Source of the DNA: an uncultured Microbacteriaceae bacterium
Lineage (GTDB): Bacteria; Actinomycetota; Actinomycetes; Actinomycetales; Microbacteriaceae
DNA length: 12,127 nt
Assembly: GCA_946481135.1 (NCBI GenBank)
Contig: CAMLMQ010000077.1
Coordinates: 1 to 12,127, forward strand
Direction: 5' to 3'
A model generated the notes under the pieces. It made no database searches, was not told where the DNA came from, and worked only from the letters and a program-made list of their open reading frames with translations. Below, piece after piece: positions 7,011 to 12,127 of the stretch (the stretch's first letter is position 1; each line of letters opens with the position of its first letter). A program made the position numbers and the translations under genes.

Positions 7011-9658
7011 GCGCGCTCGGCACGCCGCGGATGCTCGCGCACCATCTGCGCTCGGGGTTCACAGGCTCGCTGCTCGTGGGCCTGCTCGTGGCGGTCGCGG
7101 TGCTCGGCGCCGCACTCGCGCCGCGCGCGCTCGCGGCGGTCGGCACCGAGGAGCTGCGCTTCCAGCTGCGCACGACCTCGCCGCTGCTCGTCGACCTGAG
7201 CGGCAGCGGTCGCGTCGGTCTGGCCGAGACGAGCCCCACGGGCGACATCGAGCGCCTGTTCGGCGGCACGGTCGACTCGGTCGCGAACCTGCGCGACCGG
7301 CTGTTCACACCGCTCGCCGACGCGGCGCTCACCCCGCAGTGGGTCACCCGCACGCTCGCCGACGACGCGGAGCTCACGGGTCCGCAACGGCTGCGCTTCC
7401 TCGTCGACCTCACCGTCGATCTGCGTCTCACCGAGCGGATCCGCGTGATCGACGGCGAGCTGCCGTCGGCGTGGCGACCCGACCTCGACGGCGACGCCCC
7501 CCTCGACATCGCGGTGAGCGCCGCCACGGCGGAGGCGGCCGGCGTCGCGATCGGCGACGTGCTCGAGTACGGCCTCGGGCCGCTGCGCGTCGCCGCGATC
7601 TACGAGGCGGTCGACCCCGACGACCCCTACTGGATCCACCAGTCGATCTCGCTCAACCCGATCCTCTACCGCGAAGCCGGCAGCCTGCCGACCGTCCGGA
7701 GCAGCGTCTACGTCGCCCCGGCGAGCGCGATCCCGCTGCAGAGCGCCCTCGCGAACGGCGAGTTCGACGCCTGGATCCCGATCGACCCCGACGCGATCGC
7801 GTACGAGGACCTCACGACGGTCGCCACGCAGGTGCGCAACCTCACGACCTCGACCGCCTACCTGCCCGACGGGGGAAGCCTCGACTTCCGCAGCGGGCTC
7901 GCGAACGCGCTCGAGCGGGTGCTCGAACGGGTGACCGCCGTCTCCGCCCTGCTCGCCCTGAGCCTCTCGGGTCTCGTCGGCGTCGTGATCGCGGTCGTCG
8001 CACTCGGCATCCGGTCGGTGCTCGCCCGCCGAGCCCCCGCGCTGTCGCTGCTCGCGGCGCGCGGTGCGAGCGCACTCCAGCTGCGGGCGCTCATGGCGCT
8101 CGAAGGCGCCCTCGTGACGCTGCCGCCCTCCGCCCTCGCCTTCGGCCTCGCGAGTCTCCTGCTGCCCGGCGAGCCGGAGGTGGCCGGCTGGCTCGGACCC
8201 CTCCTGCTCGCCCTCACGCCGATCGTGCTCTTCGCGGCCCTCACCTCCCCCGCCGGGCTGCGACCGCCGCGCAACGATCTGCGGATGCGCGGCGCCTCCC
8301 GCGTGCGGCTCTACGTCGAACTCGGCGTGGTGGGCCTCGCCGCGGTGGCCCTGTGGTTGCTCGCCCGGCGCGGACTCGTGCCCTCGGCGGCGGCCGTCGG
8401 CGTCGACCCCCTGCTGTCGGCGACACCGCTCCTGCTCGCCCTGGCCGTGTGCGTCGTGACGCTCCGGCTCTACCCCCTCCCGTTGCGGGGCGTGCAACGC
8501 GTCCTGCGCGCCCGCGACGGTGCGGTCGGCGTGCTCGGGGCGGCGCGTGCCGTGCGCGACCCGGCGCTCGGGTTCGCGGCGGCGCTCGCGCTCGTGGTCG
8601 GCGTCTCGATCGTCGTCTTCTCGACGGTCTTCGTCGGAACGGTGCGTGCGGGGCTCGAGCAGGGCGCCCGGGATGCGGTGGGCGCCGACCTCCAGGTGCG
8701 TGGGTTCGCACTCGACGACGACGTGGTCGACGCCGCGCGTGCGGTCGACGGGGTCGACGAGGTCGCGAGCGTGACCTACCTCTCGAACGTGAGATTCGAC
8801 GAAGGCGCCGACGACCGCGGGGTCACGCTCCTCGTCGCCGACACCGCGACGCTGAACCGCATCCGCCCCGACCTGCCGGCGCTCGACGCGTCGGAGGTGC
8901 TCGTCTCGGAGGACTGGGCGAACAGCATCTCGACGTCCGAGGCGGAACTCGCCGGTCGACCGGTGACCGTCGCGGGGGTGATCCCCACGACGGCACTCCC
9001 CGGTGTCTCGCGACAGTGGGTGCTCGTCGACGCCGTCACGGCCGCCGACCTCGACGTCGAGTTGCCGTCACCGGAGCGCCTGCTCATCGCCCTCAGCCCC
9101 TCGGCGGACCCGGCGGCCGTCGCGGCGGAACTCGACGAGGTCGTCACGGCGACGCAGTCGGCGAACACACGGGCCCTCGTGGTCGTCGACGCCGCCGCGA
9201 CGGCACTGTGCGAGGCCCGGTCCCCCGCGATCGTCGGCGTGGAGGTGGCGCTCCTGATCGCCGCGATCGTGTCCCTGCTGCTCACCGTGCTCACGGTCCT
9301 GCTCGCCTCGATCGCCGCCGCCGCGGCGCGCAACCGCCTGCTCGGCGTGCTGCGCATCCTCGGGATGTCGACCCACCAACTGCGCGGGCTCCTCGCGTGG
9401 GAGCTGGGGCCGCTCGCACTCACCGCGCTCGCGGTCGGCACGGCGCTCGGGCTCGGCATCGCGGCCCTCGTCGCGTCGGTGCTCGACCTGCGCCCCTTCG
9501 TCGGCGGCCTCGCGCAGCCGACCGCCGTGATCGATCCGATCGCGGTGCTCGCGGCCCTGCTCGTGTTCCTCGTCACCGTGGTCGCCGCCGGCGCGATCTC
9601 GGTCGCACTCGGGCGGCGCCTCGCCCCCGCCGGCGCCCTCAAGGTAGGCGACGCATGA
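7007..9658 (+). CDS. FtsX-like ABC transporter permease (permease 2)
   Basis: This 883-residue membrane protein is the probable partner of permease 1. A helix at about 18-45 is followed by an external domain to about 305. Hydrophobic segments then lie near 309-337, 362-385, 396-414, 434-453, 468-486 and 520-545, then a second external domain (about 546-740), shorter than that of permease 1, and three C-terminal helices (742-772, 800-825, 844-868). The loop motifs are LSLLAARGASALQLR (346-360) and LLGVLRILGMSTHQLRG (778-794), the same places as in permease 1. The ATG overlaps the stop of permease 1 (ATGA, 7007-7010) and has a good GAGGAG site. The open frame upstream to 5018 is arginine-rich shadow. 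It ends VGDA, a sequence echoed by the mini-ORF that follows. Substrate unknown. Confidence 0.9.
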   Translation: MSALGTPRMLAHHLRSGFTGSLLVGLLVAVAVLGAALAPRALAAVGTEELRFQLRTTSPLLVDLSGSGRVGLAETSPTGDIERLFGGTVDSVANLRDRLFTPLADAALTPQWVTRTLADDAELTGPQRLRFLVDLTVDLRLTERIRVIDGELPSAWRPDLDGDAPLDIAVSAATAEAAGVAIGDVLEYGLGPLRVAAIYEAVDPDDPYWIHQSISLNPILYREAGSLPTVRSSVYVAPASAIPLQSALANGEFDAWIPIDPDAIAYEDLTTVATQVRNLTTSTAYLPDGGSLDFRSGLANALERVLERVTAVSALLALSLSGLVGVVIAVVALGIRSVLARRAPALSLLAARGASALQLRALMALEGALVTLPPSALAFGLASLLLPGEPEVAGWLGPLLLALTPIVLFAALTSPAGLRPPRNDLRMRGASRVRLYVELGVVGLAAVALWLLARRGLVPSAAAVGVDPLLSATPLLLALAVCVVTLRLYPLPLRGVQRVLRARDGAVGVLGAARAVRDPALGFAAALALVVGVSIVVFSTVFVGTVRAGLEQGARDAVGADLQVRGFALDDDVVDAARAVDGVDEVASVTYLSNVRFDEGADDRGVTLLVADTATLNRIRPDLPALDASEVLVSEDWANSISTSEAELAGRPVTVAGVIPTTALPGVSRQWVLVDAVTAADLDVELPSPERLLIALSPSADPAAVAAELDEVVTATQSANTRALVVVDAAATALCEARSPAIVGVEVALLIAAIVSLLLTVLTVLLASIAAAAARNRLLGVLRILGMSTHQLRGLLAWELGPLALTALAVGTALGLGIAALVASVLDLRPFVGGLAQPTAVIDPIAVLAALLVFLVTVVAAGAISVALGRRLAPAGALKVGDA

Positions 9659-9672
9659 TGGGAGACGCATGA
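9645..9672 (+). repeat. 14-base imperfect tandem duplication at the permease 2/ATPase 1 junction
   Basis: TAGGCGACGCATGA (9645-9658) and TGGGAGACGCATGA (9659-9672) match at 12 of 14 bases, including a perfect GACGCATGA block. Removing one copy would give a standard ATGA overlap between permease 2 and ATPase 1, like the other two junctions of this operon. Confidence 0.75.
9655..9672 (+). CDS. Five-codon mini-ORF bridging permease 2 and ATPase 1
   Basis: The reading frame ATG ATG GGA GAC GCA TGA encodes MMGDA. Its first ATG overlaps the stop of permease 2 as ATGA (9655-9658), and its TGA overlaps the ATPase 1 start as ATGA (9669-9672). Terminating ribosomes could pass through it and reinitiate on the ATPase. 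GGGAG (9660-9664), the ATPase ribosome-binding site, lies inside it. Whether it is translated is unknown; the peptide itself is unlikely to have a function. Confidence 0.35.
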   Translation: MMGDA

Positions 9673-10544
9673 CCGCGCAGATCGAGTGCACCGACCTCGT
9701 GCGCATCTTCTCGGCCGAAGGGGTCGAGGTGCAGGCGCTGCAGGGTCTCACGCTGGAGGTCGCCGAGGGCGAGCTCACGGCGATCGTCGGCGCGTCGGGC
9801 TCGGGCAAGTCGACGCTGCTCAGCATCCTCTCCGGCCTCGACGTGCCCACCGCGGGCAGGGCGCGCGTCGACGGACACGACCTCCTCACGATGGGTCGGC
9901 GGGCGCGCACGCGGTACCGCCGCCACAGCGTCGGATTCATCTGGCAGCAGACGTCGCGCAACCTGCTCCCCTACCTCTCGGCGGCGGAGAACGTCGCGAC
10001 GCCGCTCGCGATCGCCCGCGTGCCGGCGCGGCAGCGCAGCGAACGCGTCGACGAGCTGCTCGAGATCCTGGGGATCGCCGAACTGCGCGACCGACGACCC
10101 GCCCAGCTCTCCGGCGGCCAGCAGCAGCGCGTCGCGATCGCCGTCGCCCTCGCGAACTCGCCGCGCGTGCTCTTCGCCGACGAGCCCACGGGCGAACTCG
10201 ACCAAGCGAACTCACAACTCGTGTTCGACGCGTTCCGCGACGTCAATTCGCGGCTCGGGGTGACCGTGCTCATCGTCACGCACGACGAGAGCGTGTCGAC
10301 TCAGGTGCGCCGCACCGTGCAGATCCGCGACGGACGCACCTCGACCGAGGTGCTGCGCCGCACGGCCGTCGACGAGCACGGAGTGGAGCGTCTGCACGCC
10401 CGCGAGTACGCGGTGCTCGACCGGGTCGGTCGCCTCCAGCTCCCCTCCGAGTACCTCACGCGCCTCGCGATGCGCGACCGCGTGCGGCTCGAACTCGAAA
10501 CCGACCACGTGCAGGTGCACCCGACCTCCGAGGAGGAACGATGA
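9669..10544 (+). CDS. ABC transporter ATPase with C-terminal AbrB-like tail (ATPase 1)
   Basis: This 291-residue cytoplasmic ATPase is of the LolD/MacB/FtsE type and probably powers the two permeases encoded upstream. Walker A is GASGSGKST (41-49), the Q-loop FIWQQ (90-94) and the signature LSGGQQQ (147-153). Walker B is VLFADEP (167-173), with Glu172 as catalytic base, and the switch His is 205. All catalytic residues are intact. LolD-type subunits are usually 220-240 residues; the extra 50-60 residues form a tail (about 246-285) with the pattern of an AbrB/SpoVT swapped-hairpin domain: AVLDRVGRLQLPSEYL, then RDRVRLELE and a closing VQVHP. The ATG at 9669 has GGGAG 4 bases upstream. Its stop overlaps the ATPase 2 start. 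Substrate unknown. Confidence 0.93.
   Translation: MTAQIECTDLVRIFSAEGVEVQALQGLTLEVAEGELTAIVGASGSGKSTLLSILSGLDVPTAGRARVDGHDLLTMGRRARTRYRRHSVGFIWQQTSRNLLPYLSAAENVATPLAIARVPARQRSERVDELLEILGIAELRDRRPAQLSGGQQQRVAIAVALANSPRVLFADEPTGELDQANSQLVFDAFRDVNSRLGVTVLIVTHDESVSTQVRRTVQIRDGRTSTEVLRRTAVDEHGVERLHAREYAVLDRVGRLQLPSEYLTRLAMRDRVRLELETDHVQVHPTSEEER
10404..10523 (+). other. AbrB/SpoVT-like domain region in ATPase 1
   Basis: Residues 246-285 follow the usual pattern of this small beta-rich fold: a short strand, Asp-x-x-Gly-Arg-hydrophobic-x-hydrophobic-Pro, a helix ending in Leu, a charged turn, a strand RVRLELE, and a final strand ending in Pro. In AbrB proteins this unit dimerises and may bind DNA. 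Here it may dimerise ATPase 1 or contact the partner ATPase. The assignment rests on pattern only. Confidence 0.5.
10531..10536 (+). promoter_or_regulatory. Shine-Dalgarno of ATPase 2
   Basis: AGGAGG, a perfect consensus site, lies 4 bases before the ATG at 10541 and within the last codons of ATPase 1. It fixes the start of ATPase 2 within a much longer open frame. Confidence 0.8.
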
Positions 10545-11245
10545 CCGACGTCGTGCTGCGAGCGACGGGACTGAGTCGCACCTACGGCACGGGCGACACC
10601 GCCGTGCACGCCGTCGTCGACGTCGATCTCGAACTGCGCGCGGGCGAGCTGCTCATCCTGCGCGGCGCGTCGGGGTCGGGCAAGACGACCCTGCTCAACC
10701 TGCTCGGCGGGCTCGACGTGCCGACTGCCGGCACCGTCGCCCTCGGCGATCGGGTGATGACGGGGGCGAGCGAGACGGAACTCGTCGACCTCCGCCGCCG
10801 CGACCTCGGCTTCATCTTCCAGGGCTTCGCCCTGCTCCCGGTGCTCTCCGCGGCCGAGAACGTCGAGCTTCCGATGCGCATCGCGGGGATGCCGGCGGCC
10901 GACCGGGAAGAGCGCACCACCGAGCTGCTCGCGGCGGTCGGGCTGACCGGGCACGAGAACCAACGTCCCGACGAGCTGTCGGGCGGTCAGCAGCAGCGCC
11001 TCGGGATCGCCCGCGCGCTCGCCAACGAGCCGCGCCTGCTCATCGCCGACGAGCCGACGGGGCAGCTCGACTCGACGAACGCCGACGCGATGATGTCGCT
11101 CATCGCCCGACTCGTGCACGAGCGCGGAGTCGCGGCGATCGTGTCGACTCACGATCCCCGGATGGCGCTCTACGCCGACCGGATCATCGAGATCCGCGAC
11201 GGTCACCTCCGCCACGGTCGTCACCTCGCCGCCCCCGTGGGTTGA
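10541..11245 (+). CDS. ABC transporter ATPase, LolD/MacB type (ATPase 2)
   Basis: This 234-residue cytoplasmic ATPase closes the four-gene transporter operon. Walker A is GASGSGKTT (42-50), the Q-loop FIFQGFALLP (91-100), typical of LolD/MacB, and the signature ELSGGQQQR (145-153). Walker B is LLIADEP (166-172) and the switch His is 204. Length and motifs are canonical. It lacks the C-terminal tail of ATPase 1, so the two may form an asymmetric pair or serve alternate permeases. The ATG overlaps the stop of ATPase 1 (ATGA, 10541-10544) and has a perfect AGGAGG site. The open frame upstream from 9686 is shadow. The TGA stop (11243-11245) lies inside the left REP-like unit, so the extreme C-terminus may have been shaped by that element. 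Confidence 0.95.
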   Translation: MTDVVLRATGLSRTYGTGDTAVHAVVDVDLELRAGELLILRGASGSGKTTLLNLLGGLDVPTAGTVALGDRVMTGASETELVDLRRRDLGFIFQGFALLPVLSAAENVELPMRIAGMPAADREERTTELLAAVGLTGHENQRPDELSGGQQQRLGIARALANEPRLLIADEPTGQLDSTNADAMMSLIARLVHERGVAAIVSTHDPRMALYADRIIEIRDGHLRHGRHLAAPVG

Positions 11246-11280
11246 GTAGCGCCGCGCGCAGCGCGACGCGTATCGAAACC
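11239..11280 (+). repeat. REP-like palindromic unit, left copy
   Basis: A 42-base unit starts GGGTTGAGTAGCGC and ends ACGCGTATCGAAACC. A central hairpin has a CGCGC/GCGCG stem (11253-11257 with 11261-11265) and a three-base loop. The end sequences GGTT/AACC also pair. I recall similar GGTTGAGTAG...TATCGAAACC elements as common between genes in Microbacteriaceae; that is memory, not a search. The unit contains the ATPase 2 stop codon. Confidence 0.8.
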
Positions 11281-11296
11281 AGGGACGGCGAAGGGG

Positions 11297-11338
11297 GGTT
11301 TCGATACGCGTGCCGCTACGCGGCGCGCTACTCAACCC
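11297..11338 (-). repeat. REP-like palindromic unit, right copy
   Basis: The reverse complement of 11297-11338 matches the left unit at 37 of 42 positions. Four of the five differences form two swapped base pairs in the central stem, which becomes GCCGC/GCGGC; the fifth is in the loop. The unit ends 15 bases before the clpX stop codon. Confidence 0.8.
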
Positions 11339-11353
11339 GCAGAAAGGTCTCGG

Positions 11354-12127
11354 TCAGGCGGACTTCTCGCGCCGCTGCTCGGTGCGCGGCACGATCGTCG
11401 GCGCCGCGTTCTCGAGCACCGCCGCCTTCGTTACGACGACGCGGGCGACGTCGGCGTCGGAGGGCACGTCGAACATGATCGGGCCGAGCACCTCTTCGAG
11501 GATCGCACGCAGGCCGCGAGCACCGGTCTGGCGCAGCTTCGCGAGGTCGGCGATCGCTTCGAGGGCATCCTTCTCGAACTCCAGCTCGACACCGTCGAGC
11601 TCGAACATGCGCTGGTACTGGCGCACGAGGGCGTTCTTCGGCTCGGTGAGGATCTGCATGAGCGCGTCCTGGTCGAGCGGTGACACCGTCGTCACGACGG
11701 GCAGACGCCCGATGAACTCGGGGATGAGCCCGAACTTGTGGAGGTCTTCCGGCAGCACCTCGCTGAACAGCTCCGACTCGTCGCGCTTGCTGTGCAGCGG
11801 GGCCCCGAATCCGATGCCGCGTTTGCCGACACGGGCGGAGATGATGTCTTCCAGCCCGGCGAACGCGCCCGCCACGATGAACAGCACGTTCGTCGTGTCG
11901 ATCTGGATGAACTCCTGGTGCGGGTGCTTGCGGCCGCCCTGCGGCGGCACGGACGCGACGGTTCCCTCGAGGATCTTCAGCAGCGCCTGCTGCACGCCCT
12001 CCCCCGACACGTCACGCGTGATGGAGGGGTTCTCGGCCTTGCGCGCGATCTTGTCGACCTCGTCGATGTAGATGATGCCGGTCTCGGCGCGCTTCGTGTC
12101 GAAGTCGGCGGCCTGCAGCAGCTTGAG
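11354..12127 (-). CDS. clpX: ATP-dependent Clp protease ATP-binding subunit ClpX, C-terminal part
   Basis: ClpX is a hexameric AAA+ unfoldase that recognises tagged proteins and feeds them into ClpP. The visible 257 residues run from [10 protein letters not shown] to the stop at 11354; the zinc-binding domain and Walker A lie beyond the window end. Fragment residues show Walker B GIIYIDE (17-23), the pore-2 loop [12 protein letters not shown] (40-51), the RKH loop (66-68), and the GIGFGA ClpP-docking (IGF) loop near 104-109. They also show IPEFIGRLP (135-143) and the sensor-2 GARGLR (202-207). It ends REKSA. Similarity to known ClpX is strong throughout and the frame is intact. The gene converges on the ABC operon, separated by the REP-like pair. 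A GTG at 12010 is internal (the Val before SGEG), not a start. Confidence 0.98.
   Translation of the reverse strand, partial: LKLLQAADFDTKRAETGIIYIDEVDKIARKAENPSITRDVSGEGVQQALLKILEGTVASVPPQGGRKHPHQEFIQIDTTNVLFIVAGAFAGLEDIISARVGKRGIGFGAPLHSKRDESELFSEVLPEDLHKFGLIPEFIGRLPVVTTVSPLDQDALMQILTEPKNALVRQYQRMFELDGVELEFEKDALEAIADLAKLRQTGARGLRAILEEVLGPIMFDVPSDADVARVVVTKAAVLENAAPTIVPRTEQRREKSA

Larger units (their letters stand above)
11239..11338. terminator. Inverted REP-like pair, possible bidirectional terminator
   Basis: Two 42-base units in opposite orientation, with a 16-base spacer, sit between convergent genes. Transcripts from either side would form local hairpins or one long stem. There is no run of T after either arm, so it is not a standard intrinsic terminator. 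It is, however, the only strong structure available to separate the ABC operon from clpX. Role inferred from position. Confidence 0.4.

Noticed and set aside
6425..8497. 690-codon open frame antisense to permeases 1 and 2
   Set aside because: Same Arg/Glu/Gly-rich shadow composition, crosses two real genes, no membrane or catalytic motifs.
7339..9654. Long open frame running into the mini-ORF
   Set aside because: Arg/Pro-rich shadow of permease 2. Only the last 18 bases (9655-9672) are of interest, because of their overlaps with real genes.
11239..11338. CRISPR array or insertion-sequence ends
   Set aside because: There are only two units, they are inverted rather than direct, and the 16-base spacer holds no transposase; a REP-like pair explains them better.
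11354..12010. Reading the clpX fragment as a complete 218-residue protein starting at the GTG at 12010
   Set aside because: The frame continues upstream to the window end and encodes the Walker B segment [11 protein letters not shown], so the GTG is an internal valine.

Overview
High-GC DNA with strong G/C third-codon bias, GTG and ATG starts, an actinobacterial ROK regulator, and a GGTTGAGTAG...CGTATCGAAACC palindromic repeat. Together these suggest an actinobacterium, most likely Micrococcales/Microbacteriaceae; this is inferred from sequence style, not from a marker gene. The window is densely coding. No stretch over 300 bases lacks a gene; the largest gaps are 3762-3926 (divergent promoter region) and 11246-11353 (repeat pair).

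Left block (1-3824, all minus strand, read right to left): a sugar-uptake operon. It starts with a ROK-family repressor (2544-3761), followed by two CUT1-type ABC permeases (1606-2547 and 792-1613) and a lipoprotein solute-binding protein (1-715, cut by the window edge). The first two junctions overlap (4 and 8 bases). The binding-protein gene is separated by 76 bases and preceded by an intercistronic hairpin that includes the permease stop codon. The operon has a good promoter (TTGACG-17-TTTATT) with a palindrome just downstream of the -10, as expected for autoregulation by the ROK protein. A second inverted repeat could pair with the ROK Shine-Dalgarno sequence. No ATPase is visible, so the importer would need one encoded elsewhere (downstream or a shared MsmX-type protein). 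The sugar cannot be read from the sequence.

Middle block (3927-11245, plus strand): a four-gene ABC system of the FtsX/MacB/LolCDE type, with two large permeases (1027 and 883 residues) and two different ATPases (291 and 234 residues). Junctions are ATGA overlaps, except permease 2 to ATPase 1. There a 14-base imperfect tandem duplication has made a five-codon mini-ORF that overlaps both neighbours by ATGA. ATPase 1 carries a C-terminal tail with the pattern of an AbrB/SpoVT-type domain. The substrate is unknown; the architecture fits export or extraction of a membrane-associated compound or peptide, or transmembrane signalling.

Right block (11239-12127): a pair of 42-base inverted REP-like units separates the ABC operon from a convergent clpX gene (C-terminal 257 residues visible). 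The stop codon of ATPase 2 lies inside the left unit. The two units differ at five positions, four of which are compensatory within the central hairpin.
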